Part shown: positions 24,020 through 31,995 of the stretch, one piece after another | How the letters are laid out: the number at the start of each line of letters is the position of its first letter | How positions within the stretch are numbered: position 1 is the stretch's first letter | NCBI GenBank assembly: GCA_018826515.1 | Contig: JAHKAM010000003.1 | Span: forward strand, 1 to 64,000 | Source of the DNA: Alphaproteobacteria bacterium | GTDB lineage: Bacteria; Pseudomonadota; Alphaproteobacteria; Caulobacterales; Caulobacteraceae | Length of the DNA stretch: 64,000 nucleotides | Direction: 5' to 3' | Made by a program: the position numbers and the translations under genes | Notes under the pieces: model-generated | Database searches by the model: none | Seen by the model: only the letters and a program-made list of their open reading frames with translations | Told to the model about the DNA's origin: nothing

Positions 24020-24532
24020 ATGACCGCAGGCTGGACTGAAGACCGCGTCGGCGCGCTGAAGAAGCTCTGGCTTGAGGGCCAGTCGGCCAGCCAGATCGCC
24101 AAACAGCTGGGCGGCGGCGTCACCCGCAACGCCGTCATCGGCAAGGTGCACCGCCTCGGCCTGTCGGGCCGGGCCGCCCCGTCGCAGCCGGCGCGCGCCA
24201 CCTTCCGCCCGTCGCGCCCGCGCCCCGCCGCACCGCCGACCCAGGCCCCGTCGGCCCCGCGCCGCATCGAGGCGGTCCAGCCGCGCGCCGTTTCGGCCCC
24301 GTCGGTTCCGGCCCCCATGCCCGACCTGCCCGGCACCGCCACGGTGATGACCCTGGGCGCGCACATGTGCAAATGGCCGATCGGCGACCCGTCCTCGAAC
24401 GAGTTCAGCTTCTGCGGTCGCCGCTCGTCGGAAGGCGTCTATTGCGTCGAGCACGCCCGCGTCGCCTACCAGCCGCAGGTCAAGCGCGGCGGCGCGACGG
24501 ACCTGGCCCGCAGCCTGCGACGCTACATCTGA
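24020..24532 (+). CDS. gcrA: Cell cycle regulator GcrA
   Basis: A 170-aa protein starting MTAGWTEDRVGALKKLWLEG, the GcrA DNA-binding N-terminus, with GGGVTRNAVIGKVHRLGLSG. A Pro/Ala-rich linker spans about 50-110, and the C-terminal sigma-70-interacting domain contains CKWPIGDPSSNEFSFCG and EGVYCVEHARVAYQP. GcrA acts with CcrM methylation to activate division and polarity genes. RBS GGAGGG lies about 8 bases before ATG 24020. Convergent with apaG; two heptamer-arm elements lie downstream. Confidence 0.96.
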   Translation: MTAGWTEDRVGALKKLWLEGQSASQIAKQLGGGVTRNAVIGKVHRLGLSGRAAPSQPARATFRPSRPRPAAPPTQAPSAPRRIEAVQPRAVSAPSVPAPMPDLPGTATVMTLGAHMCKWPIGDPSSNEFSFCGRRSSEGVYCVEHARVAYQPQVKRGGATDLARSLRRYI

Positions 24533-24618
24533 GTGATGAGTGATTAGTGGTTAGTGATTGGCCGCCGCCAGGGCGGGCGATCACCGCGCCAATCACTAAT
24601 CACCAATCACTAACCACC
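24532..24618. repeat. Heptamer-arm inverted element after gcrA
   Basis: Left units AGTGATG, AGTGATT, AGTGGTT, AGTGATT (24532-24559); right units AATCACT, AATCACC, AATCACT, AACCACC (24591-24618). The arms pair well around a 31-base G/C-rich loop. The first unit shares the A of the gcrA stop codon. The unit differs by one to three bases from that of the 23.7-kb element (AGTGGCT). Confidence 0.9.
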
Positions 24619-24758
24619 CTCCAGCCACACGGCTGTCACGAACGGCTCCTAGAGAGCCGCCCTCCGCCTCATGGCCCCACCCGCACGGGGCCGTGAGACT
24701 GGGGCGGGGCTGCGGTTATCCGGGTTGACGCAGCCCCTCACCCGCTTCGCGGGCTCGA

Positions 24759-24858
24759 AGTGATTAGTGGCTAGTGGCTGGCCGACGCCCGTGTGACGGC
24801 GTGAACCGCGCCGCCCTTCCGCCGGCTGTGGAGCGGCAGCCACCAATCACCAGCCACT
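24759..24858. repeat. Heptamer-arm inverted element before the apaG stop
   Basis: Left units AGTGATT, AGTGGCT, AGTGGCT (24759-24779); right units AGCCACC, AATCACC, AGCCACT (24838-24858). GGCTGGCCGACGCCCGTG (24776-24793) matches, in inverted orientation and with one mismatch, 23820-23837 of the 23.7-kb element; 24806-24822 matches 23791-23807 exactly. So the two elements are relatives placed head-to-head. The last unit supplies the first base of the apaG stop codon on the minus strand. Confidence 0.9.
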
Positions 24859-25265
24859 CAGTTCAGCACCCGCCGCTCCCCGGGCACATCCAGGCTGAAG
24901 GCCGGGATCGCCGCCTCGAACTCGCGGCCCGTGGCGTCCGTCATCGCATAGCCCCCGACCATCGACCCCGAGGCCGTGCCCAACGGGCAGCCCGAGGCAT
25001 AGGCATAGCTCTCGCCGGGCTGGATGGTCGGCTGTTCGCCGATGACGCCGGGACCGCGCACCTCCTCGACATGACCGCGGGCGTCGGTGATGACCCAGCG
25101 CCGCGCTGTCAGCTGCACCGGAACGCCGGTCAGATTGACGATCTCGACCTGATAGGCCCAGACCCACCGCCCGCCCTCCGGGTCGGACTGGCCGGCCAGA
25201 TAGCTGGGCCGGACGCGGACCACGATCCCGTCGGTTTCAGCTTCATAGGCGCGCGTGTCGTGCAT
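24858..25265 (-). CDS. apaG: ApaG domain protein
   Basis: A 135-aa ApaG/DUF525 protein. Visible family blocks are RVRPSYLAGQSDPEGGRWVWAY (in two parts), VQLTARRWVITDARGHVEEVRGPGVIGEQP in parts, and YASGCPLGTASGSMVGGYAM. The fold is an FnIII-like beta sandwich; the name comes from the enterobacterial gene linked to Co2+/Mg2+ phenotypes, but the biochemical role is unclear. ATG 25265 with GGGGGA just before it is preferred over an in-frame TTG at 25283. It is divergent from dcd and its stop codon merges with a heptamer element. Confidence 0.9.
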   Translation of the reverse strand: MHDTRAYEAETDGIVVRVRPSYLAGQSDPEGGRWVWAYQVEIVNLTGVPVQLTARRWVITDARGHVEEVRGPGVIGEQPTIQPGESYAYASGCPLGTASGSMVGGYAMTDATGREFEAAIPAFSLDVPGERRVLN

Positions 25266-25351
25266 TCCCCCATGGTCGCGCAACGCGGCCCCGCGTCAAG
25301 CGCCGCTTGCGGCGCGCGGGAGAGGAGACAGGCGGCGGAATCGTGTAAGCC

Positions 25352-26386
25352 ATGCTCATGCAGTTCATAGAATTCTCCGTCCCCGGCATCCTGCCCTGCC
25401 AGTCCATCGAGCTTCTGATCGCCGGCGGCGCGATCGCCTCGGACACGCCCTTCGACGCCGATCAGGTGCAGCCGGCCAGTCTGGATCTGCGCCTGTCCGA
25501 TGAAGCCTGGCGGGTGCGGGCGTCGTTCCTCCCCGGCAAACGCACGGTCGAAGAGCGGATCGCCGACGTCTCCATGCACCGGATCGACCTGTCGGGCGGC
25601 GTCGTGCTGGAGCGGGGCTGCGTCTACATCGCCCGGCTGCAGGAGCGGCTGAGCCTGCCCAAGGGGCTGATCGCGCGCGCCAATCCCAAGAGCTCGACCG
25701 GGCGGGTCGATGTCTTCGTCCGCCTGCTGACCGACCGGGGCGCATCGTTCGACGACGTGGCCGAAGGCTATGAGGGAGCGCTGTATCTGGAAATCTCGCC
25801 CCAGACCTTCCCCATCCTGGTGCGGCCGGGGACGCGGCTGAACCAGCTGCGGCTCAAGGCCGGCGAGCCGCCGAAGCTGGAGACCCGCAGCGTCGGGGTC
25901 GAGCTGCAGGGCGGCGAGGGCTCCGTCGTCGGCTTCCGCGGGCGACGCCACGCCGGGGTGATCGACCTGGATCACATCGACGGCCACGACCCGCGCGACT
26001 TCTGGGAGCCCCTGACCCTGCGCCGCGGCGAACTGCTGCTCGATCCGGGCGAGTTCTACATTCTGGCGTCGAGCGACGATGTCGAGATCCCCGTCGACCA
26101 GGCCGCCGAGATGACGCCGATCGATCCGTCGGTCGGGGAGTTCCGGGTGCATTACGCCGGCTTCTTCGATCCCGGCTTCGGCACCGACGAGGCGCACGGG
26201 GCGGGGTCGAAGGGCGTGCTGGAGGTGCGGACGCACGACACCCCCTTCCTGCTGGAGCACGGCCAGATCGTCGCCCGGCTGGTCTATGAGCCGCTCACCG
26301 AACGGCCGACGCGGCTGTATGGCGAGGGCGGCAGCCACTACCAGCGGCAGGGGCTGAAGCTGAGCAAACACTTCAAGCCGTGGTGA
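25352..26386 (+). CDS. dcd: 2'-deoxycytidine 5'-triphosphate deaminase (tandem-domain form)
   Basis: A 344-aa protein, almost twice the usual Dcd length, consistent with the alphaproteobacterial form that has two dUTPase-like trimer folds in one chain. The first half has QPASLDLRLSDEAW, and NPKSSTGRVDVFVRLLTDRG. The second half has LLLDPGEFYILAS and FRVHYAGFFDPGFGTDEAHG. It deaminates dCTP to dUTP for thymidylate synthesis. An ATG pair lies at 25352 and 25358; either could serve. It is divergent from apaG and overlaps the start of the next gene by 7 bases. Confidence 0.9.
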   Translation: MLMQFIEFSVPGILPCQSIELLIAGGAIASDTPFDADQVQPASLDLRLSDEAWRVRASFLPGKRTVEERIADVSMHRIDLSGGVVLERGCVYIARLQERLSLPKGLIARANPKSSTGRVDVFVRLLTDRGASFDDVAEGYEGALYLEISPQTFPILVRPGTRLNQLRLKAGEPPKLETRSVGVELQGGEGSVVGFRGRRHAGVIDLDHIDGHDPRDFWEPLTLRRGELLLDPGEFYILASSDDVEIPVDQAAEMTPIDPSVGEFRVHYAGFFDPGFGTDEAHGAGSKGVLEVRTHDTPFLLEHGQIVARLVYEPLTERPTRLYGEGGSHYQRQGLKLSKHFKPW

Positions 26387-26871
26387 AGATCGCGCGGCGC
26401 ATTGTGATGCTGCATCCGGCCATAATCTCAGCCGCGATCATGATCGGTTACGCGATGCCGCTATTCGTCCAGATCCTCCCTCTTCACGTCCTTCTGAAGG
26501 GCGCCCTGTACGTCTTCCCCTTCGTGGCTATGTGCACTTGGATATGGGCGGTCTTTCATGTCGCGAACCGCACCCTTCCTCATCCAAGATCACATCATTG
26601 GGGATGGGTGTTCGCAGCGCCGCCGGCAATCATATTTGTTGCAGGATCGGCAGGCTGGTCGACCAACAACAGTCCCTCGGCTTTTGCATTCTTCATCAGT
26701 CTTTTCGTCGCCATCACACTGGCAGCCAAAGCCCTGGAGAAAGCTCACGATCCTGACGGGAACCCTTCGGTCGGACGAATGCTCGGGACGGCGCTGTTAA
26801 TGTATTTCGCCCCGGTCGGTGTTTTCGCGCTTCACGGCAGGGTTTTGCGAGTGGCTTCGCGGTCCCTCTGA
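26380..26871 (+). CDS. Unrecognised four-helix membrane protein, atypical composition
   Basis: GTG GTG AAG at 26380 gives a 163-aa protein overlapping the dcd stop. An ATG at 26407 is an alternative. Four hydrophobic segments are visible: residues about 10-30, 38-60, 75-92 and 100-118, with a further weak one near 138-152. Codons are less G/C-biased than in neighbouring genes (runs such as CATATTTGTT, ACATCATTGG), suggesting recent acquisition or weak selection. No family recognised. It is convergent with the MFS transporter gene. Confidence 0.65.
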   Translation: MVKIARRIVMLHPAIISAAIMIGYAMPLFVQILPLHVLLKGALYVFPFVAMCTWIWAVFHVANRTLPHPRSHHWGWVFAAPPAIIFVAGSAGWSTNNSPSAFAFFISLFVAITLAAKALEKAHDPDGNPSVGRMLGTALLMYFAPVGVFALHGRVLRVASRSL

Positions 26872-26880
26872 GCACTCCCC

Positions 26881-28164
26881 CTACTCCAACCGATCCGCCT
26901 TCCGTAGCGCCGGGAACCACCGCGCCCAGAGCCCGGTCGCCGTCAGGGCTCCGACGCCGCCGAACACCGCCGCGCCGATGGGGCCCAGGAAGCGCACCGC
27001 CACGCCGGAATAGGCCTCGCCAAGCTCGTTAGAGGCGCCGATGAACAACATGGACACCGACGAGACTCGCCCGCGCATGTGATCGGGCGTGGCCAGCTGG
27101 ATCAGGGTCTGGCGGATGTTGACGCTGATCATGTCCGCCGCCCCGCCGAGGAACAGCACCGCCCCCGACAGCCAGACGCTGGTCGAGAGGCCGAAGGTCA
27201 GGGTGCAGACGCCGAACACCGCCACCGAGGCGAACATCCAGCGCCCGCCGTGGGCGACGATCGGGAAACGGCTCAGATACAGGGCCACCAGCAGGGCGCC
27301 GGCCCCGAACGACGCCCGCAGCAGGCCGAAGCCCACAGCGCCGACATGCAGGATGTCGCGCGCGAAGATCGGCGTCAGCAGGGCGACCCCGGCCAGCAGC
27401 ACCACGATCAGATCCAGAGAAATGGCGCCCAGCACGATCTTGGTGTTCCAGACATAGGCCAGACCTTCCTTGACCTGATCGACGGTCGAGACCCGGGTCG
27501 GGGACGGGGCCGGTTTGCCGCTGGTGCGGATGAGCAGCAGGCTGCCGATGCCGACCGCGAACATGGCGAGGGCCGAGGCATAGGCCAGGGGGATGGAGAA
27601 GCCGACGATGACGCCGCCCAGCGCCGGCCCGGCGATGGCCCCGGTCTGGAAGGCGATCGACTGGGCGGCGATGGCCGGCGGCAGGGCGCGGCGGCCGACC
27701 ACCATCGGCAGGAAGGCCTGGCTGGCGGGGGCGAGGAAGGCGCGGGCCGCGCCGAACAGGGCCGCGACGGCGAGCAGGCCCCAGAGCGGCGGATTCCCGT
27801 GCAGGGCCATGAGCAGGAAGCCGACGGCGCAGCTCGCCTCGACCATGATCGACAGGGTGACGGTGTTCTTGCGGTCGCGGCGGTCGGCCAGGGCGCCGGC
27901 GGGCAGGGTCAGGGCCAGCAGCGGCAGGAACTGGCACAGGCCGACCAGGCCCAGATACAGGCTGGCCTCGGCGATGGGATGGTCGCGGCGGGCGATCTCA
28001 TAGACCTGCCACAGCAGGGCCGAGGACTGGATCTGGATGCCCAGCACCGCCGCCACCCGCCCGACCCACAGCAGCCGAAAATCACGGATGGCCCAGGGAC
28101 TGGACGGCCCCTCGGGCGGCGGCGGGGGCTGGACCGGTTCGGTGGTCTCGACGATTTCGGTCAC
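26881..28164 (-). CDS. MFS transporter (EntS-like subfamily)
   Basis: A 427-aa protein with about 12 hydrophobic segments and a cytoplasmic N-terminus rich in proline (PVQPPPPPEGPSSPW). The motif ALADRRDRKNTV after segment 2 is the MFS loop 2-3 signature (GxLaDrxdrk). The overall pattern, with DRRDRK and GRAFLAPASQAFLP, fits the enterobactin-exporter-like (MFS_3) group. Substrate is unknown. Its start overlaps the stop of the upstream cupin gene by four bases (28161-28164), so the two form an operon. Confidence 0.87.
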   Translation of the reverse strand: MTEIVETTEPVQPPPPPEGPSSPWAIRDFRLLWVGRVAAVLGIQIQSSALLWQVYEIARRDHPIAEASLYLGLVGLCQFLPLLALTLPAGALADRRDRKNTVTLSIMVEASCAVGFLLMALHGNPPLWGLLAVAALFGAARAFLAPASQAFLPMVVGRRALPPAIAAQSIAFQTGAIAGPALGGVIVGFSIPLAYASALAMFAVGIGSLLLIRTSGKPAPSPTRVSTVDQVKEGLAYVWNTKIVLGAISLDLIVVLLAGVALLTPIFARDILHVGAVGFGLLRASFGAGALLVALYLSRFPIVAHGGRWMFASVAVFGVCTLTFGLSTSVWLSGAVLFLGGAADMISVNIRQTLIQLATPDHMRGRVSSVSMLFIGASNELGEAYSGVAVRFLGPIGAAVFGGVGALTATGLWARWFPALRKADRLE

Positions 28165-28646
28165 GTGCGGCGGTCGACTTTCGGGTAGGGCGTCCCGTCA
28201 CGGTGGAAATAGCCGCCCTGCCGGAACTGCATGTCGATGTCGGGATAGTCGCCCGCGTCGCCGCCGGGCGTGCGGGTTCCGACCTCCAGCAGGACCGCTT
28301 CGGCGGCGGAGCGGTTCTCGAGCTTGTGGCCGTTGGGGACGCCGGCCTTCCAGCCGGCGCAGTCGCCGGAGCGCAGGACGGTCTCGCTCCCCACCTCGCC
28401 TGGCATGCCCTCGACCAGCACCACCTCGCCCTCCAGCACCCAGACGAACTCGTCCTCGCCCTCGTGCCAGTGCCTCTGGCTCGACCAGGCGCCGGCCGGG
28501 AGGCGCAGCAGATTGACCCCGAACTGATCCAGCCCGACCGCGTCGCCCAGCCGCCAGCGCCGGCGCGGCTTGCAGGGGGCGGCGAATTCCTCGGGATAGC
28601 CGGTGCCGTGGCCGGTCGGGGCTGCGTCGACGTCGATCTTCGGCAT
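28161..28646 (-). CDS. Cupin domain protein
   Basis: A 161-aa single-cupin protein. Metal-site motif 1 is SSQRHWHEGEDEFVWVLEGE and motif 2 includes GWKAGVPNGHKLENRS. Such proteins bind a metal ion in a beta barrel and can be isomerases, dioxygenases or regulators; nothing here decides. Co-transcription with the MFS transporter (ATGA overlap) suggests a role with the transported compound, which is inference. ATG 28646 is about 50 bp from the divergent dapE. Confidence 0.85.
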   Translation of the reverse strand: MPKIDVDAAPTGHGTGYPEEFAAPCKPRRRWRLGDAVGLDQFGVNLLRLPAGAWSSQRHWHEGEDEFVWVLEGEVVLVEGMPGEVGSETVLRSGDCAGWKAGVPNGHKLENRSAAEAVLLEVGTRTPGGDAGDYPDIDMQFRQGGYFHRDGTPYPKVDRRT

Positions 28647-28696
28647 GGCAAAGGCGCCCTTCTCGCGGTGGTCCGAACCCCGTAAAGCACAGGCTT

Positions 28697-29857
28697 ATGA
28701 GCGCCGCATCAACTCCGGTTATCGATCCTGTCGAACTGACCCGCGACCTGATCCGCAGACCCTCGGTCACCCCCGCTGACGAGGGGGCGATGGACGTGCT
28801 GGAGCGCGTCCTGGCCGGGCTGGGCTTCCACTGCCGGCGGATGCCCTTCGAGGGGATCGAGAACCTGTACGCGCGGCGTGGGACGGCCGGGCCCAATCTC
28901 TGTTTCGCCGGCCACACCGATGTGGTGCCGACCGGGTCGGCCGAGGCCTGGTCCTCGGGGCCGTTCGAGGCCGAGGTGAAGGACGGCGTCCTGTACGGCC
29001 GCGGCGCGGTCGACATGAAGGGCGGGATCGCGGCCTGGGTTGCTGCGGTCTCCCGGGTGCTGGCCCAGGGCGAGGTTCCGGGCTCCCTGTCCTTCCTGAT
29101 CACCGGCGACGAGGAGGGCCCTGCCCTGCACGGCACCAAACGGGTGGTCGAGACGCTCATGGCCGAGGGCGAGGTCATCGACGCCTGCGTCGTCGGCGAA
29201 CCTTCGTCGCAGCAGGCGCTGGGCGACATGATCAAGATCGGGCGGCGCGGTTCACTGAACAGCTGGATCACGGTGCACGGGAAGCAGGGGCACGTCGCCT
29301 ATCCCGACCGGGCGGCCAATCCCGCGCCGGTGATGGCGCGGCTGATGGCGCGGCTGGCGGACCACCGGCTGGACGACGGCTATCAGGGCTTCCAGCCGTC
29401 AAACCTCGAGATCACCACCATCGACATCGGCAATCCGGCGACCAACGTCATCCCGGCCGAGGCGAAGGCGCGGCTGAACATCCGCTTCAATCCCAATCAC
29501 ACAGGCGACGAGCTGATCGCCTGGCTGAACGCCATGGCGGGCGAAGCGCAGGCGGCGTCGGGGCTGCGGATCGAGCTGGAGCATCTGTGCTCGGGCAACG
29601 CCTTCCTGACGGAGCCGGGGCCGTTCATCGAAGGGGTCCAGGACGCGGTCGAGGCGGCGACGGGGCGTCGGCCCGAGGCGTCGACCACGGGCGGCACGTC
29701 GGACGCGCGCTTCATCCGGGCCATGTGTCCGGTGCTGGAATTGGGGCTGGTCGGACAGACCATGCACCAGATCGACGAGCGGGCGCCGGTGGCGGAGATC
29801 GAGGCGCTGGCGGAGGTGTACCGAGCGGTGATCGGGACGTATTTCGAGCGGGTCTAG
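28697..29857 (+). CDS. dapE: Succinyl-diaminopimelate desuccinylase
   Basis: A 386-aa M20 metallohydrolase of standard DapE length. Visible are FAGHTDVVPTG (metal His), GRGAVDMKGGIAAWVAA (bridging Asp), LITGDEEGPALHGTKRVVE (catalytic Glu), VGEPSS, the dimerisation region YPDRAANPAPVMARL, and the late STTGGTSDARFI with DERAPV. It makes LL-diaminopimelate for lysine and peptidoglycan. ATG 28697 is the first start after the divergent promoter region. Confidence 0.95.
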   Translation: MSAASTPVIDPVELTRDLIRRPSVTPADEGAMDVLERVLAGLGFHCRRMPFEGIENLYARRGTAGPNLCFAGHTDVVPTGSAEAWSSGPFEAEVKDGVLYGRGAVDMKGGIAAWVAAVSRVLAQGEVPGSLSFLITGDEEGPALHGTKRVVETLMAEGEVIDACVVGEPSSQQALGDMIKIGRRGSLNSWITVHGKQGHVAYPDRAANPAPVMARLMARLADHRLDDGYQGFQPSNLEITTIDIGNPATNVIPAEAKARLNIRFNPNHTGDELIAWLNAMAGEAQAASGLRIELEHLCSGNAFLTEPGPFIEGVQDAVEAATGRRPEASTTGGTSDARFIRAMCPVLELGLVGQTMHQIDERAPVAEIEALAEVYRAVIGTYFERV

Positions 29858-29939
29858 CGGTGTTTCCTGTCAGCCGGTCGAAGCGAAAAACAAGGTAATC
29901 GGCGACGACGTCCACGCCCGCGCTCACCGCCAGGCGGCC

Positions 29940-30071
29940 TCAGATCTTCCGCCCCGACCAATACCGATACCGGCAAATCTTGCAGGTCATCATTCCGGGT
30001 CGGCTTCGACTCTGGGTGAAGTAGTGTTCCCGCTGAGGATGCTTCAGCAGTCTGAAGATGAATCCAATCAT
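29940..30071 (-). CDS. Small CXXC protein, 43 aa
   Basis: ATG 30071 is preceded by GGGAG with a 5-base spacer (revcomp of 30077-30081), a good ribosome binding site. The 43-residue product begins MIGFIFRLLKHPQREHYF and ends with CKICRYRYWSGRKI. The CKIC pair plus basic/aromatic tail suggests a small metal-binding or nucleic-acid-binding protein, but only one CXXC is present, so a full zinc site would need a partner or dimer. Codon use is not strongly G/C-ending. Real but unproven; it lies alone between dapE and the next small gene. Confidence 0.5.
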   Translation of the reverse strand: MIGFIFRLLKHPQREHYFTQSRSRPGMMTCKICRYRYWSGRKI

Positions 30072-30202
30072 GTCGACTCCCGGCGCCAACCGTCCTTAGC
30101 CAGATACCGGCACTATGCCAAATTTCTGGAATTGACTGATCAGTACCCGCGCATTGCCGTTCGGTTCTCATGGTCGTGACCCGGTCGCGAGGTCAGCAAC
30201 CC

Positions 30203-30403
30203 TCAGTGGGTTGTGGTTTCGGCCCGGGCGATGCGGCGGTCCAGTTCGGCGACCATCTGTTCCAGTCGCGCCTGTTCCGATTTCATATCGACCGCGGTCC
30301 CGTCGTCATAGGTGAGCTGCGCGCCCTTGCCGATCAGGTCGAGGCGGTAGAGGGCGGTCGTGCGCCGGTCTTTCAGCCGCTCCAGTTCGCTGTCGTCGGC
30401 CAT
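30203..30403 (-). CDS. Small coiled protein resembling phage gpW
   Basis: A 66-aa protein starting MADDSELERLKDRRTTALYR. The middle part GKGAQLTYDDGTAVDMKSEQ followed by an amphipathic helix LEQMVAELDRRIARAE fits the layout of the gpW head-tail joining family: helix, short hairpin with DG, helix. No other phage gene is adjacent, so it would be an orphan. It sits 2 bp upstream of the M20D hydrolase... reading minus, the hydrolase comes first and this gene follows, so it could be the tail of that operon. Family match is by eye only. Confidence 0.6.
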   Translation of the reverse strand: MADDSELERLKDRRTTALYRLDLIGKGAQLTYDDGTAVDMKSEQARLEQMVAELDRRIARAETTTH

Positions 30404-30405
30404 GT

Positions 30406-31722
30406 CTACTGCCGCTCCAGAAACCGGATGGCGCTCAGCACATGGGTCTTCACGCCCAGCGGCAGGACCGACTCATTGACGTCAAAGCCCGGCGAATGGT
30501 TGGGCGGCGAGGTCGACGGATCGACCCCGTCCTTCGAACCCCCGAGGTGGTAGAAGACGCCCGGAACTTCCTGGGACAGATAGCTGAAGTCCTCGGCCAC
30601 CGTGGTCGGCGGGGAGCCGGCGTTGACGTTGCCCGCGCCCGCCGCCTCGGTCAGGATCGGGGCCAGCCAGGCCGAGAGTTCCTCGTTGTTGAACACCAGG
30701 GCCGCGTTCTGGCGCACGGAGAATTCGGCCGTGGCGCCGAAGGTTTCGGCGACATTGTCGATGGCGATCTCCGCGCGGCGCACCAGATCGTCCCGCTGGG
30801 CGATGTCGAAGGTGCGCAGGGTGCCCGACAGCGTCGCCCGGTCGGGAATGATGTTGTAGCGGACGCCGGCGTCGAGGGTGGCGATGGTGAAGACTGTCGG
30901 CGTCGTGGTCGGGTCGATGGTCCGCGCCGTCAGGGTGTTGATGGTCTGGACGATCTGGGCCGAGGCGGCGATGACGTCGACGCCCTTCCACGGCCAGGCG
31001 CCGTGGGTCTGGCGTCCGTGCAGAACGATGTCGATGCGGTCCGAGGCGGCCATGAATCCCTGCGGTCGGAAAAAGACGGTTCCGGGTCGACCCGGCACGA
31101 CGTGCAGGCCGAAGATGGCGTCGGGCCGCGGATCGGCCAACGCTCCCTCCTGGATCATCAGGGCGGCCCCGCCGAGCGGTTCGCCCGGAGGCGCCCCCTC
31201 CTCGGCCGGCTGGAAGATGAAGACGACGGTCCCGGCGATGTCGTCCTTCATCCCGGCCAGCACCTCGGCGGCGCCCATCAGCATGGCGACATGGGCGTCG
31301 TGGCCGCAGGCGTGGGCCACCGGCACCGTATTGCCCATATAGGTCCCGGTCGCGGTCGAGGCGAAGGGCAGGCCCGTGGCCTCCAGCACCGGCAGGGCGT
31401 CCATGTCGGCCCGCAGCGCCACCGTGCCGCCGGGGCGGCCGCCGCGCAGCACGCCGACCACGCCGGTCTTGCCGACCCCGGTGCGGACCTCCATCCCGAG
31501 CGCCCGCAGATGATCCGCCACCATGGCGGCGGTGCGGGTCTCGGCGAAACCCAGTTCAGGATTGGCGTGCAGGTCGCGCCGCCAGGCTGTGACGCGCGGC
31601 GTCCCGGCCGCGACAGCCGCCTCGATCCGCTCCAGGGCGATCGGCGCGGTCTGGGCCTGTACGAAACCGGCGGACAGCGCCAGCGAGAGGGTCGAGACGG
31701 CGAGCAGGCGGCGGATGGTCAT
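30406..31722 (-). CDS. Exported M20D-type amidohydrolase
   Basis: A 438-aa protein with a signal peptide (RLLAVSTLSLALSAGFVQAQ). The peptidase M20D/amidohydrolase motifs are LHANPELGFAE, GVGKTGVVGVL, ALRADMDALPV, HACGHDAHVAMLMGAAEVL, FIFQPAEEG and GLHVVPG. Enzymes of this type hydrolyse N-acyl amino acids or hippurate-like amides and bind two metal ions. A signal peptide is less common and places it in the periplasm. RBS AGGAGAT lies just before ATG 31722. Followed by the 66-aa gene. Confidence 0.9.
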   Translation of the reverse strand: MTIRRLLAVSTLSLALSAGFVQAQTAPIALERIEAAVAAGTPRVTAWRRDLHANPELGFAETRTAAMVADHLRALGMEVRTGVGKTGVVGVLRGGRPGGTVALRADMDALPVLEATGLPFASTATGTYMGNTVPVAHACGHDAHVAMLMGAAEVLAGMKDDIAGTVVFIFQPAEEGAPPGEPLGGAALMIQEGALADPRPDAIFGLHVVPGRPGTVFFRPQGFMAASDRIDIVLHGRQTHGAWPWKGVDVIAASAQIVQTINTLTARTIDPTTTPTVFTIATLDAGVRYNIIPDRATLSGTLRTFDIAQRDDLVRRAEIAIDNVAETFGATAEFSVRQNAALVFNNEELSAWLAPILTEAAGAGNVNAGSPPTTVAEDFSYLSQEVPGVFYHLGGSKDGVDPSTSPPNHSPGFDVNESVLPLGVKTHVLSAIRFLERQ

Positions 31723-31785
31723 GGCGGATCTCCTCAGGAGATCCCACCGTCGCGGACAGGAGCGGGTTAGGCAAGGATGGGCGAA

Positions 31786-31949
31786 GGATGAGGGATGAGG
31801 GACAGATTTCCCGGAGCGCTGACCCGAATGACCCTGAGCGGCTTCTGCCCACCGCACCACCCGCCACCAGCCACCTCGTCCCTCTTCCCTCTTCCCTCAT
31901 CCCTCTTCCCTCATCCCTCTTCCCTCATCCCTCTTCCCTCATCCCTCTT
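31786..31949. repeat. Heptamer-arm inverted element with a long right array
   Basis: Left units GGATGAG x2 (31786-31799). Right array of ten uninterrupted heptamers, CCCTCTT or CCCTCAT (31880-31949), alternating from the third onward. The left units pair with the CTCATCC steps of the right array. The loop is about 80 bases. The asymmetry (2 versus 10 units) shows the arrays change copy number independently, as expected for replication slippage. It lies between the start regions of two divergent genes. Confidence 0.88.
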
Positions 31950-31995
31950 CCCTTCACCGGATGACGGGGCGCGCCGAGAGGCCTAGGCTCGGACA

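Noticed and set aside
29854-30171. A 105-codon minus-strand frame covering the 43-aa ORF in another frame
   Set aside because: No RBS and no family features. The 43-aa frame has a good RBS and a CXXC motif.
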